Part shown: piece after piece, positions 8,014 through 17,191 of the stretch
Layout: each line of letters starts with the position of its first letter
Numbering within the stretch: the first letter of the stretch is position 1
The notes under the pieces: generated by a model
Told to the model about the DNA's origin: nothing
Databases searched by the model: none
Seen by the model: only the letters and a program-made list of their open reading frames with translations
Source: Stenotrophomonas sp. SY1
GTDB lineage: Bacteria > Pseudomonadota > Gammaproteobacteria > Xanthomonadales > Xanthomonadaceae
Assembly: GCF_021202945.1 (NCBI RefSeq)
Contig: NZ_JAJOYR010000003.1
Span: 186,001-250,000, forward strand
Length of the DNA stretch: 64,000 bases
Reading direction: 5' to 3'
Translations under genes and position numbers: made by a program

Positions 8014-9201
8014 GTGAGGCGTATTGCAATTGCCGAGCGCGGCAACTGGCGCGCTCGTGCCACCGAGGCCGGTTTTCGTTTCCACACCATCGATGGCGCG
8101 CCGTACTGGGATGAAACCGCGTATTACGCCTTCACCCTGCGCCAGATCGAGAACGACCTGGAAGACCCCAGCGCCGAGCTGCATGCGATGGCGCTGGACC
8201 TGGTGGGCGAGGTGGTGGCCAGCGAAGCGTTGATGACGCAGCTGGCCATCCCCGAAGCGTTCCGCGACTGGATTGCCGAAAGCTGGCGCCGCCGCGACCC
8301 GCATCTGTACGGTCGTCTCGATTTTGCCTACGACGGCACCGGCCCGGCCAAGCTCTACGAACTGAACTACGACACGCCCACGTCGTTGTACGAGGCTTCG
8401 TTCTTCCAGTGGCAGTGGCTGGAAGACCAGCGCAATCGTGGCGCGTTGCCGCAGCAGGCCGACCAGTTCAATTCCATCCATGAAGCGTTGGTGGAACGCT
8501 TTGCCGAACTGACCTCGCGCTTGCCGCCGCCGCTGTATTTCAGTGCGGTGGGTGAATCGACCGAGGACCAGGGCACGGTCGATTACCTGCGTGACTGTGC
8601 GGCACAAGCCGGGTTGCACGGTGCAGCCATCGCAATCGAGGACATCGGTCTTTCTGCCGACGGCCGTTTCACCGACCTGGACGACGTGGTGATCGGCAGC
8701 CTGTTCAAGCTGTATCCGCTGGAAGACCTGATGCGCGAGGAGTTTGGCGCGGCGTTGCCGCGTTCGGGCGTGCAGCTGCTGGAGCCGGCATGGAAGGCGG
8801 TGCTGAGCAACAAGGGCATCCTGCCGTTGTTGTGGCAGCGTCATCGCGGTCATCCCAACCTGCTGGAGTCGCATTTCGATGACGGCAGTGCGTTGCCCGC
8901 GGGTTGGGTGCGCAAGCCGCTGCATTCGCGCGAAGGTGCCAACGTGGCCATGCACATGGCCGACGGCAGCTGGCAGGAAAGCGAAGGCCCGTACACGGGG
9001 CCGAGCATCCGCCAGGCGTTCCATGCACTGCCGACCTTCGACGGTAACTATCCCTTGGTGGGTAGCTGGGTGGTCGGCGACCGTGCCTGCGGCATTGGCG
9101 TGCGTGAGGACAACAGCCGCATTACCCGCGACAGCGCCCGCTTCCTGCCGCACGCGATCATCGATGACGCTCCGCAGGGAAGTACGCGGATCTACGTCTG
9201 A
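8014..9201 (+). CDS. YgiC-like glutathionylspermidine-synthase-family ATP-grasp ligase
   Basis: The 395-residue product aligns along its length with E. coli YgiC: RIAIAERGNWRARATEAGFRFHTIDGAPYW at the start, FDYDGT-like FAYDGTGPAKLYELNYDTPTSLYEA, DQFNSIHEALVERF, then RKPLHSREGANV and LVGSWVVGDRACGIGVREDNSRIT. These are the ATP-grasp and Mg2+-binding segments of the glutathionylspermidine synthase C-terminal family, which form amide bonds using ATP. The substrate of YgiC-type proteins is not settled; the amidase half of true Gsp synthase is absent. The GTG start is chosen because it gives the family N-terminus and sits four bases after the DUF1190 stop. Translational coupling with the neighbours is likely. 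Confidence 0.92.
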   Translation: MRRIAIAERGNWRARATEAGFRFHTIDGAPYWDETAYYAFTLRQIENDLEDPSAELHAMALDLVGEVVASEALMTQLAIPEAFRDWIAESWRRRDPHLYGRLDFAYDGTGPAKLYELNYDTPTSLYEASFFQWQWLEDQRNRGALPQQADQFNSIHEALVERFAELTSRLPPPLYFSAVGESTEDQGTVDYLRDCAAQAGLHGAAIAIEDIGLSADGRFTDLDDVVIGSLFKLYPLEDLMREEFGAALPRSGVQLLEPAWKAVLSNKGILPLLWQRHRGHPNLLESHFDDGSALPAGWVRKPLHSREGANVAMHMADGSWQESEGPYTGPSIRQAFHALPTFDGNYPLVGSWVVGDRACGIGVREDNSRITRDSARFLPHAIIDDAPQGSTRIYV

Positions 9202-9202
9202 G

Positions 9203-9859
9203 ATGGCATTGCGTCGTCCCCCGGGAAGCCAGGGCCGCACGCAGGTGGTGCCCGGCCGTCATTTCGATGATGGCCGGCACCTGGCTTCGTATGCCGACCG
9301 GATCGCGGTGCGCTGCCACCGCTGTGGAAAGGAAGGCTGGGTGTTGGCGCAGTGGCAGCCGTACCACTGGACGGCGCGCTTCCGCTGCACCGGTTGCAGC
9401 CTGTCGCTGGATAGCGCCGAAGGCACATGGGTAGGGCAGGTCAGGTACAGCGGGCGCCGCCCCTGTGGCTACTGCGGTTACCAATGGGTGTCCGTGTGTG
9501 AGCAGCGCGCCAGTGCCGCCCATGATGCGCTGAACAGCCTGCCAGGCACCTGCAGGCAATGTGGACGGCAATGCGATGTGGCGGTCGGCATGAGCCGCGT
9601 GCGCGACGGCTCGCCGGCGGATCCGCATTTCGGCCTGCCATTGCACCTGGTCGAGTCCACGCGTGCCGGCGTGGTGTGGGCGTACAACGCGGCCCATGTG
9701 CAGGCGCTGCAGGTGTTTGCCGTATCAAAGCTGCGAGAGCGCGGCGGTGTGCACAACGCCTCGATGATTTCGCGCTTGCCCACCTGGATGAAGCTGGCGC
9801 GGCACCGTGCGCTGTTGGAGCGGGCGTTGGAGAGGTTGTTGCAGCGGCTGCCGGAGTGA
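9203..9859 (+). CDS. Zinc-ribbon protein downstream of ygiC-like gene
   Basis: The 218-residue product has four Cys-pair knuckles (CHRCGKEGW, CTGCSLSLD, CGYCGYQW, CRQCGRQC) within about 110 residues, consistent with two zinc ribbons. The C-terminal half is helical and basic (SKLRERGGVHNASMISRLPTWMKLARHRALLERAL). It resembles the family of TFIIB-type zinc-binding proteins in Xanthomonadaceae, although the function is not known to me. ATG overlaps nothing but starts one base after the YgiC-like stop, so it is probably translated from the same message. Nucleic-acid contact or structural zinc binding are both possible. Confidence 0.8.
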   Translation: MALRRPPGSQGRTQVVPGRHFDDGRHLASYADRIAVRCHRCGKEGWVLAQWQPYHWTARFRCTGCSLSLDSAEGTWVGQVRYSGRRPCGYCGYQWVSVCEQRASAAHDALNSLPGTCRQCGRQCDVAVGMSRVRDGSPADPHFGLPLHLVESTRAGVVWAYNAAHVQALQVFAVSKLRERGGVHNASMISRLPTWMKLARHRALLERALERLLQRLPE

Positions 9860-10231
9860 TTGCCCGGCGCGGTCGGAGCGGCCTTGGCCGGGAAGCCCGG
9901 GTGCTGTCTGCGGGTGGATGTTTCTGCTGTTTGCAGCATCGCCGGTTTCGCGCCTGAAAGCGCTTTTACGAGGTGAAAGGCTACCCCTCCCCAGCCCCCC
10001 CTTGGCTGCGCCAAAGGGAGTGGGCAACAGCGGCCAGCTCGCGAACTGTCAGGCTACGTGACTGGCCCCCTCCCTTGCGCGAAGCGGAGGGGAGGGTTGG
10101 GGAGGGGTTGCGCGTTTCCGCCTCAAACAAGCCGATGCGGCATGCGCTGCCGTTGCGTGCTTCCCGGCAGCGGATGCATCTGTGGCCTCGCGGCCGAGGC
10201 CGCTCCTACGGCGGCGTGGGAAACGTGGTGA
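9860..10231. repeat. Repeat-filled intergenic region (REP pair around a CCCTCC palindrome)
   Basis: No gene. An outer REP pair lies at 9871-9897 (GGTCGGAGCGGCCTTGGCCG) and, inverted, at 10187-10209 (CTCGCGGCCGAGGCCGCTCC). Inside are two inverted blocks: 9984-10020 (CCCCTCCCCAGCCCCCCCTT) and 10066-10107 (CCCTCCCTTGCGCGAAGCGG with GGAGGGTTGGGGAGGGG). The second block recurs nearly unchanged at 19670-19713. The genes on both sides converge here, so the hairpins may also end transcription. Confidence 0.75.
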
Positions 10232-11530
10232 TTACAACAATCCGTCGCGCTTGACCGCGAGGTAGCGCTCGACGAGTGCAGCCGGCAGTTCCTCGGCAGT
10301 GACGTCCAGCACCATCACCCGGTGACTGCGCAGGGCTTCGTGCGCGTCGGCGCGCTGTTGCAGATAACGCGCGATGGCGCCGGCCTGCACGGCATCGGGC
10401 AGGGTTTCGACGTCGCGCACCAGCGCCTGGTCCAGCTCGCGCTCGCGCAGGCTGGCCACGCACACCAGGTGACGCTTCTGCAGCAGCCTCACTGCGGCGA
10501 GCAGGTCCTCGATGTCCTCGTCGCGCACGTTGGTGACCAGCATCACCAGGCAGCGGCGCGAGTGGCGCAGCGACAGTTCGGTGGCGGCGGCCAGGTAATC
10601 GGTGGCGACCGGCTGCGGTTGCAGATCAAAGCTGGCACGCAGCAGCGCGTCGATCGCGCCCAGTCCGCGCTGCGGCGCTACCCAGCGGCTGTCACCACCG
10701 CTGGCGAACAGTCCGACCCCATCGCCCTGGCGCAACGCCAGATAGGACACCACCAGTGAGGCGTTGAGCACATGGTCGAAATGCGACAGACCGCCTTCGT
10801 TGGCCATCATGCGCCGGCCGGTGTCGATCATCATCACCAGCTGCTGGTTCTTCTCGTCCTGGTATTCGCGCGAGATCAGCTTGCGCGCCCGTGCAGTGGC
10901 TTTCCAGTCGATCTGGCGCAGGCTGTCGCCGACGCGGTACTCGCGCATCTGGTGGAAATCGGTGCCTTCACCACGGCGCCGCTTGAGGTGCGCGCCGACC
11001 AGGCGCGACGCCATCTCCGCGCTGAGCAGCGCCATGCGCGTGAGCGGCGCGAAGTTGGGATAGACGCGCACGGTCTGCGGCGTGCCCGCAGTGCGCCGTT
11101 GCCGCCACAGCCGCAGCGGCGAATGCAGTCGCAGGTGCACACCGTCGAACACGAAGGTGCCGCGGTTGGTCGGGGTCAGCCGGTAACTGAAACGGGCTTC
11201 GCTGGCGGGTTTCAATGTCATCGTGCGCGGCAGGCCGGTGTTGGGCCAGCCATCGGGGACGAGGTCGTACACATCCACGCGCTGGCGCCCGAACGAATCC
11301 AGTTGCAGCCAGGTTTCGCGTTCGATGCCCAAGGCCAGCGCGTCCGGCAGCTCGCGGCGGACGCCCGGAGTAGGGCGACGCCAAAGCAGCAGCAGGTCGA
11401 TCAGGCTGAGCAGCGCGATCACGCCGGCAGCGACGCTCCATGCCGGCATCGGCAGGTAATGCAGGGCCACGGCAAGGCCGAGCAGGCCCCACAGCACCAG
11501 CAGCGTGATCAGCAGTGGCGCGGGCCTCAC
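10232..11530 (-). CDS. DUF58 family protein of the MoxR operon
   Basis: The product has 432 residues with two N-terminal membrane segments (about 8-26 and 33-51), then a soluble part with the DUF58 signature GEGTDFHQMREYRVGDSLRQIDWKATARARKLISREY near the middle, followed by a von Willebrand A-like region starting with QLVMMIDTGRRMM (MIDAS-like DTGR). DUF58 proteins usually work with MoxR ATPases as chaperone-like partners assembling envelope or metal-dependent complexes. The GTG start is chosen for its preceding GGGGAGAG and because the upstream open frame crosses repeat DNA. It is last in a six-gene minus-strand operon, separated from moxR by 100 bases that carry another CCTCCC repeat. Confidence 0.9.
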   Translation of the reverse strand: MRPAPLLITLLVLWGLLGLAVALHYLPMPAWSVAAGVIALLSLIDLLLLWRRPTPGVRRELPDALALGIERETWLQLDSFGRQRVDVYDLVPDGWPNTGLPRTMTLKPASEARFSYRLTPTNRGTFVFDGVHLRLHSPLRLWRQRRTAGTPQTVRVYPNFAPLTRMALLSAEMASRLVGAHLKRRRGEGTDFHQMREYRVGDSLRQIDWKATARARKLISREYQDEKNQQLVMMIDTGRRMMANEGGLSHFDHVLNASLVVSYLALRQGDGVGLFASGGDSRWVAPQRGLGAIDALLRASFDLQPQPVATDYLAAATELSLRHSRRCLVMLVTNVRDEDIEDLLAAVRLLQKRHLVCVASLRERELDQALVRDVETLPDAVQAGAIARYLQQRADAHEALRSHRVMVLDVTAEELPAALVERYLAVKRDGLL

Positions 11531-11630
11531 AGGGTGCTCTCCCCGTGTGCTACGCGCAGCGCAAGGAAGGCACCTCCCCGTTGCACTGCGCGCAGAAGGG
11601 AGGGGGCAGGAGCGGTGGCCGCGCGGTGGC

Positions 11631-12644
11631 TCACTTGCGCGGTGCCTCGACCTTGGCCAGCAATGCGGTGAGGGCGTCGTCAGCCGATTGGCCTTCGATC
11701 TGCAGTTCCGGCGCCAGCGCGATGCGGTGGCGCAGGGCCGGCTTGGCGATCTCACGCACGTCGTCGGGGGTGACGAAGTCGCGCCCGGACAGCACCGCCT
11801 GCGCGCGTGCGGCGCGCACCAGCGCAATGCTGCCGCGGGGGCCGGCACCCAGCGCGATGCCCGGCCACTTGCGGGTGGTGGCAACGATGCGCACGGCATA
11901 GTCGATCACTTCCGGGTCAACGGTGATCGCAGCCACGGCCTTCTGCAATGCCACCACTTCACCGGCGTTAAGTACGCGCGGCACCTGCGACAGGTTGAAG
12001 TCGCTCGCTGTGCGGCCGGTGGTGATGGCCTGCACCATGCGTTTTTCGTCCTCCAGCTGCGGGTAGTCGATCAGCACCTTGAGCAGGAAGCGGTCCAGCT
12101 GCGCTTCGGGCAGTGGATAGGTGCCTTCCTGCTCGATCGGGTTCTGCGTGGCCAGGGTCAGGAACGGCGGGTTGAGCGGGAATGCCTTGCCCTCGATGGT
12201 GACCTGGCCTTCCTGCATCACTTCCAGCAATGCCGACTGGGTCTTGGCCGGGGCGCGGTTGATTTCGTCGGCCAGCAGCAGGTTGGTGAACACCGGGCCG
12301 CGGCGGATCTTGAAGCTCTCGGTCTTGGGGTCGTAGACCGCGTGGCCGCTGACGTCGCTGGGCATCAGGTCCGGGGTGAACTGCACGCGCGCGTAGTCCA
12401 GCTCCAATGCCTGCGCCAATGCGCGCACCAACAGCGTCTTGCCCAGGCCGGGCACGCCTTCGATCAGCACATGGCCGCCGGCCAGCAGTGCGATCAGGAT
12501 CTGGTCCAGGACTTCGGCCTGGCCGATGAAGGCCTGGCCCACTGCCTCGCGGATGCGCTCCACGCGCGCGACCAGGTCGGTGGTGACCGGTGCCGGCGTG
12601 GCGGCATCGCCAGCAATGGCGGGCGGAAATGGCGTCTGTGTCAT
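11631..12644 (-). CDS. MoxR-family AAA+ ATPase
   Basis: The 337-residue cytoplasmic ATPase has Walker A GVPGLGKT, Walker B LLLADEINRAPAK, the MoxR sensor region LATQNPIEQEGTYPLPEAQLDRF and the C-terminal lid with GAGPRGSIALVRAARAQA. MoxR proteins act as chaperones that remodel or activate VWA-domain and DUF58 partners. Its start overlaps the stop of the DUF4350 gene by ATGA, so translation is coupled. The partner DUF58 lies just downstream and the DUF4129/DUF4350/SpoIIM/RDD membrane genes upstream, the usual arrangement in Xanthomonadales. Target process not known; envelope stress functions have been proposed for related loci. Confidence 0.95.
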   Translation of the reverse strand: MTQTPFPPAIAGDAATPAPVTTDLVARVERIREAVGQAFIGQAEVLDQILIALLAGGHVLIEGVPGLGKTLLVRALAQALELDYARVQFTPDLMPSDVSGHAVYDPKTESFKIRRGPVFTNLLLADEINRAPAKTQSALLEVMQEGQVTIEGKAFPLNPPFLTLATQNPIEQEGTYPLPEAQLDRFLLKVLIDYPQLEDEKRMVQAITTGRTASDFNLSQVPRVLNAGEVVALQKAVAAITVDPEVIDYAVRIVATTRKWPGIALGAGPRGSIALVRAARAQAVLSGRDFVTPDDVREIAKPALRHRIALAPELQIEGQSADDALTALLAKVEAPRK

Positions 12645-13801
12645 AGCTGGTTTCTCATCTGGATGAGCAGGCGGATGCGTTCGCGCAGCGCGGTGTCGTC
12701 CCACGAGGGCGGAACCTGCAGTGCGCTCTGCACGCGGGAAATGGGCCATTGCAGATGGTCGGCGATGGCCTGCACCTGTGCGTCGCCGCTGAGTGCGGCG
12801 GCGACCGGCGCACGACGGCGCAGGCGCGCGAGGAACGATTGACGTACCGCGTCGTACAGCAACGGCGACTTGCCATAGCGATGCAGGTGCTCGCCGCTGG
12901 CGCGTACATGTTCGAGCAGCGAGCGTCGCTCGCCACGGGGCGATGGCAGCAACGCGCCGAAGCGCTGGCAGCGCATCCACAACCAGGCCAGCAACGCCAG
13001 CAGCAGCGGCAGCCACACGGGCCAGCCACGCGTGAGCAGCGTTCGCCACAATGACGGCAATGCCATCTCGTAGATCAGATGGACGGTACCCTTGCCGTAG
13101 TTCGGTGCCAGCACCAGGCGGGTCAGGTCGCGATGCGGTATTTCCCGCAGCCCGCTGTCGTGGCCATGGCTGCCGTTGCGCAGGAAGTCGGTTTCGCCCA
13201 GCAGGTCGACACGACCGGTGCCGTAGCGCAGGCGTGCCCAGGCCAGGGAGCCGCCGTCGGCGCTGGCGGCGGCATCGCCCCAGTGCCGCTCGACGCGGGT
13301 GCTGCCTTCAAGGGTGAAGCGGCTGCCGGTGCAGAATTCCTGATGCGAAGCTTGGCCCTGCACCTGCCAGCGCAGGCAGCGTGGCGGCTGTTCGCTGATG
13401 ACCACGCCCAGTCGTTCCAGCAGGCCCTGTTCATTGCCGTCCAGTGCTTCGTCGGAGTCTGGCACCTGCAGCAGCAGATGACCACCGAACTGCACCCAGT
13501 CGAGCAGATCGTTCACCTGCGAAGGTGCGAGCTGGCGGGGGTCGTCCAGCATCAGCAGGGTGTCGCCGGGTTGCAGTGCCATGGCAGGCAGATCCAGGCG
13601 ACGTCGCGACTCGGCTTTGCCACCATCTCGGCGGATGGTTTCGCGTAATGCATACAGCGGGTTGTAGGTAGGCTCGCCGTAAGCCGGTACCGGTACCTGG
13701 CTGCTGCGACGCTCGAAGTTGTGCAGGAACCAGATGCCGACCAGTGCCGCCAGCAGCAGCGCTGCCAGTGCGATCAGGATGCCGCGCGCACGGTTGCTCA
13801 T
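12641..13801 (-). CDS. DUF4350 membrane protein of the MoxR operon
   Basis: The 386-residue product has an N-terminal membrane anchor (GILIALAALLLAALVGIWFL), a periplasmic alpha/beta domain including PGDTLLMLDDPRQLAPSQVNDLLDWVQFGGHLLLQVPD (DUF4350, related to GATase/ThuA-like folds), a second membrane segment near residue 265 (WPVWLPLLLALLAWLW), and a basic cytoplasmic tail. The start ATG overlaps the DUF4129 stop (ATGA); a GTG nine bases upstream is possible but less likely. No catalytic residues are evident. It probably belongs to a membrane complex served by MoxR. Confidence 0.9.
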   Translation of the reverse strand: MSNRARGILIALAALLLAALVGIWFLHNFERRSSQVPVPAYGEPTYNPLYALRETIRRDGGKAESRRRLDLPAMALQPGDTLLMLDDPRQLAPSQVNDLLDWVQFGGHLLLQVPDSDEALDGNEQGLLERLGVVISEQPPRCLRWQVQGQASHQEFCTGSRFTLEGSTRVERHWGDAAASADGGSLAWARLRYGTGRVDLLGETDFLRNGSHGHDSGLREIPHRDLTRLVLAPNYGKGTVHLIYEMALPSLWRTLLTRGWPVWLPLLLALLAWLWMRCQRFGALLPSPRGERRSLLEHVRASGEHLHRYGKSPLLYDAVRQSFLARLRRRAPVAAALSGDAQVQAIADHLQWPISRVQSALQVPPSWDDTALRERIRLLIQMRNQL

Positions 13802-15348
13802 GCCGGCCACCGGAACTGGCGTTGCAGGTCATCGAGCAAGGTGTCGAATTCGTGTTGGCTGGGCAGGCGGCCGGCATAGGCGGCGTACTGCCAGGTGCGC
13901 ACCATGGACGCGAACAGGATGCGGTCGGCTTCCTGCGGCATGCGCCGCGCCGCGCGCAGGCATTGCGCTTCGGTGGCACCGGGCGGCAACACCACTTCGG
14001 CGCGCTCGCTGAGCACATCGACGCTGGCACGGTACAACAACGCCAGGGCGTGGCGCTGCTTGCCCTCACGCCACAGACGGCGGGCGCTGCCGAGGATGTC
14101 CGGCGGCAGCACGTCGGGCAGTTGCAGGGCTTCGTGCTGTACGGGCGCGACGGCCTCGCGCTTGCTGCGTGTGCCGCTGCCACGCAGCCACGGCAACCAC
14201 GGCAACCACCAGCGTGCGGTGAGTGCCAGGATCACCACCAGCACGCCGAGCGCGATCCACAGGATGCTTTCACTGATGAAGGCGAAGATTTTGCCCAACG
14301 CGGCGAAGGGCAGGTTGGGGAATTCGATCGGCTTGCTGTCGGTCGTTTCTTTGGGCTTGCGCTGCCAGCTGGTGACGGTGCGTTCGCTGCCCAGCTGCGG
14401 GTCTTCGTAAGCACGCGCGGCGGCCTGGCGGAAGCCAGCGACGTCGGCATCGCTGCGGCCGAACACCGTTTCGGGTGTGGCCACGACTTCGGCCTTGGCC
14501 TCTGATTCGGTTGTTTCGGCTTCCTGTGCATGCAGCGGCAGTGCGACGGGCGCAAGCAAGGCCAGCAGCAGGGCAAGCATCGGTGCGGCACGTGCCAAGC
14601 GCTCGCGCAGGCGGCGGAAGGCGATTTCCACATCCCAGGCTTCCAGTTGGGTGCGGCGGTTGAGATACAGGCCGAACCCGGCGCCGCTGTAGAACGGGCC
14701 GATCAGGGTCATGGCGACGCACGGCAGCAGGTTCAGGCCGATCGATGCCCAGGCCGGCGTGTCCGTGCCGATCAGCGACCATGCCGCACGCAGCGATTCG
14801 GGCAGCAGGTCCACCGGCACGAACATGAACACCAGGGCGATACCAGCCAGCTGCAGCATCTTCTCGAAATGCCAGCAGGTCCAGGTCAGCAGCGTGGCAT
14901 GGCCGTAGCTGGCACTGCCCAGTGCATTGCGGCGTGCACCGCGTGCGCTGGCGTCGCCACCTTCAAGCAGGTCCACCGGCATCAGCAGCGAACGGGCCGG
15001 GCTCAGGCGTCGCCAGGTCAGGTGCGCGAGCAGGCCGTGCCAACCCCAGCTCCATTGCGCGCGCAGGGTCTCACGGGTGCTCGGTTCGGCACCGAACGCG
15101 CCGCGCGAAATCACGTACAGCGGAATGCGTTCGAATGCAGGCTTCAGCCACCACATCAGCAGCGCCGAAAGCCAGAAGGCATCCAGCCACCAGCCGGCCA
15201 GGTTGAGCAACGCGAACATCGGAAGCGTCACCAGCAACCACGGCTTCCAGATGGCGCCGGCGTGGCGCCGCACCAGCGCGGTACCCAGCTCCATCGCTTC
15301 CCATTGCGAACGTGCACGCAGCGCCACGTTGAGCTGGTCAATGCGCAT
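13798..15348 (-). CDS. DUF4129 membrane protein of the MoxR operon
   Basis: The 516-residue product has about four membrane segments in the N-terminal 250 residues, a fifth at ALLLALLAPVALPL, and another near residue 365 (ILWIALGVLVVILAL). The C-terminal cytoplasmic domain carries the DUF4129 pattern ARRLWREGKQRHALALLYRASVDVLSE and PGATEAQCLRAAR, an all-helical region. A periplasmic acidic stretch (EAETTESEAKAE) separates the halves. Its start overlaps the spoIIM-like stop by 11 bases. DUF4129 sometimes occurs fused to transglutaminase domains; here it stands alone. Role in the complex is not known. Confidence 0.88.
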   Translation of the reverse strand: MRIDQLNVALRARSQWEAMELGTALVRRHAGAIWKPWLLVTLPMFALLNLAGWWLDAFWLSALLMWWLKPAFERIPLYVISRGAFGAEPSTRETLRAQWSWGWHGLLAHLTWRRLSPARSLLMPVDLLEGGDASARGARRNALGSASYGHATLLTWTCWHFEKMLQLAGIALVFMFVPVDLLPESLRAAWSLIGTDTPAWASIGLNLLPCVAMTLIGPFYSGAGFGLYLNRRTQLEAWDVEIAFRRLRERLARAAPMLALLLALLAPVALPLHAQEAETTESEAKAEVVATPETVFGRSDADVAGFRQAAARAYEDPQLGSERTVTSWQRKPKETTDSKPIEFPNLPFAALGKIFAFISESILWIALGVLVVILALTARWWLPWLPWLRGSGTRSKREAVAPVQHEALQLPDVLPPDILGSARRLWREGKQRHALALLYRASVDVLSERAEVVLPPGATEAQCLRAARRMPQEADRILFASMVRTWQYAAYAGRLPSQHEFDTLLDDLQRQFRWPA

Positions 15349-16330
15349 GCGCACCTCCACGCCCGCCACGCCACAGCCACACCAGCACCAGCGTCCACAG
15401 CACACCGGACACGGTCAGCTTGCCCCACATCGGAACGCTGGCGATGGAGGACCAGAAGGCTTCGATGAATGCCGCCACCAGCAGCATGAAGGCCACGCCC
15501 AGGCACAGCCGCGCGCCGATCACTCCGCCTTCCACCAGCGCGTCGATGCGCCGCTTGCGGCCCGGTGCCAGCAGTCGCAGGCCAAGCTGCAGGCCGGCGC
15601 CGCCGGCAATGACGATGCCGGTCAGCTCGAACGGTGCATGGCCGACCACGAAGCGCCAGAACTGCTCGCCGAAACCTGCCTGCTGCAGATGCCCGGCTAC
15701 CGCGCCGATGGTGATGCCGTTGAACACCAGCACCAGGATCGTGCCGACGCCCGCCAGCAGGCCGCTGGCGAAGGTACGCAGGCCGATGCTGATGTTGTTC
15801 ATGATGTAGTGGCCGAACATCGCCCAGTCGGTGCCGCTGTCGCGGCCCAGGTGGTCGGCGGCCGGGTCGTACATCTGTTCCCTCTGCGCGATCTGGCGCG
15901 CGTCGAGCAGCATGTGGATCAGGTCCGGCTTGTATTGCAGCAGCACGAAGATGCCTACCAGCGGCACCGTGAACAGGGCGAACGCCACCCACATCGCGCC
16001 GGCCTGGCTGCGCACCACCTGTGGGAAATCGGCAAACAGGAACTGCACCGCGCGCTGCCAGCGTGGCCGTGGCGTGCGGTACAGCAGGTTGTGCCCGCGC
16101 TGCATCAGCTCTTGCAGGCGTTCGACCAGCTGCGGGCTGTAACCACGGCGACGGGCCAGCGCCAACTGCTGGCACAGGCGCCGGTAGCGCTGCGGGATGG
16201 TTTCGTCGCCGGGCAGATCGGCCGTGGCCGTACCGCGCTGCTTGTCGTTGCTTTCGCCACGGAACTGAAGCCAGTCCTCGAACTGGCGCCATTCGTGCTG
16301 GTAGCGGGTAACGAACTGTTCCTGCTTCAT
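15338..16330 (-). CDS. SpoIIM-like (stage II sporulation protein M family) membrane protein
   Basis: The 330-residue product has a soluble helical N-terminus (MKQEQFVTRYQHEWRQFEDW) and about five membrane segments, with the family motif around HYIMNNISIGLRTFASGLLAG and HAPFELTGIVIAGGAGLQLG (conserved His, Glu, Gly). Non-sporulating bacteria use SpoIIM/DUF95 proteins in unknown envelope roles, often beside RDD and MoxR genes, as here. The ATG overlaps the RDD stop (ATGA). Confidence 0.9.
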   Translation of the reverse strand: MKQEQFVTRYQHEWRQFEDWLQFRGESNDKQRGTATADLPGDETIPQRYRRLCQQLALARRRGYSPQLVERLQELMQRGHNLLYRTPRPRWQRAVQFLFADFPQVVRSQAGAMWVAFALFTVPLVGIFVLLQYKPDLIHMLLDARQIAQREQMYDPAADHLGRDSGTDWAMFGHYIMNNISIGLRTFASGLLAGVGTILVLVFNGITIGAVAGHLQQAGFGEQFWRFVVGHAPFELTGIVIAGGAGLQLGLRLLAPGRKRRIDALVEGGVIGARLCLGVAFMLLVAAFIEAFWSSIASVPMWGKLTVSGVLWTLVLVWLWRGGRGGAHAH

Positions 16331-17022
16331 CGCCGCCCCAGCAACCAGTTGGCCATCGCGTACAGGCGCAGCACGCCGTCCTGGCCCCTGGCCTGGCTCA
16401 GCGGGCTGGCGATATCGGCCAGCTCGCGCTGGCGCGGTGCCGACAGTGCCGGTGCGCGATCGGCAAAGGCGATCAGCGCGGCCTGTTCGCCCGGCTGCAA
16501 TGCCACTGGCGGCACGATCACGGTATCGATCCGCGCCGGTGCGACGCTGGGCTGGGTCGGGTTGTGGATCACCAGCGAGCCGGCGACCAGGTCACCGAGC
16601 CGGCGGCCGTGTGCATCGCACAGGCAACTGAGCAGGCCCAGCGCATAGCCGAACGGCAGCATGTCCACGGTGCGCAGCAGGTTGCGCACGATGGCGGCCA
16701 TCCATCCCAGCGGCGCACCGTCGCGTGCCACCACGCGCAGTCCCAGCGCCCGCTTGCCCACGGTGCGGCCGAACCATACCTCCAGCACGATGGGGTAAGC
16801 CCAGAACAGCAGGAACATCAGGCCCAGGTACAAGCCCTGGCCGAAGCCACCCAGCGCCATCAGCACCGGGCTCATCAGTATCAGCACGCCGAGCCGTATC
16901 AACAGGTCGATCAGCCACGCCAGCGCACGCGGCACCGGCCCGGCCGCAGGCAAATGCAGTGGCACGCCTTCGGGCGTGATGACTTCCAGCCACGTGTCGA
17001 GCATCGGCTGCGATGCGCTCAT
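16327..17022 (-). CDS. RDD family membrane protein, first gene of the MoxR operon
   Basis: The 231-residue product has the RDD features PRALAWLIDLLIRLG (Arg...Asp...Asp), then membrane segments including LILMSPVLMALGG and LYLGLMFLLFWAYPI, and FGRTVGKRALGLRVVARDGAPLGW, which is the second conserved RDD block. RDD proteins have been linked to ion transport in some bacteria, but usually remain unassigned. The start MSASQP gives normal family length; a longer frame exists upstream but lacks family similarity. With it begins a tightly packed run of six genes down to 10232. Confidence 0.9.
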   Translation of the reverse strand: MSASQPMLDTWLEVITPEGVPLHLPAAGPVPRALAWLIDLLIRLGVLILMSPVLMALGGFGQGLYLGLMFLLFWAYPIVLEVWFGRTVGKRALGLRVVARDGAPLGWMAAIVRNLLRTVDMLPFGYALGLLSCLCDAHGRRLGDLVAGSLVIHNPTQPSVAPARIDTVIVPPVALQPGEQAALIAFADRAPALSAPRQRELADIASPLSQARGQDGVLRLYAMANWLLGRR

Positions 17023-17191
17023 CGCTCTACCAATGACGGAATCTGCACGTGATGGCGCGGGGTCCGGCGTCCAGCCTGGACGGATGCCTGTGGCATTCGT
17101 ATCTCTGCTGCGTCCTGTCAGGACGCCGACTTTACCTGCGGTCGGAGCGAAAACCCAGCCTGCGGCAGGCGCAGGCCGGGCAGGGTGAGGC

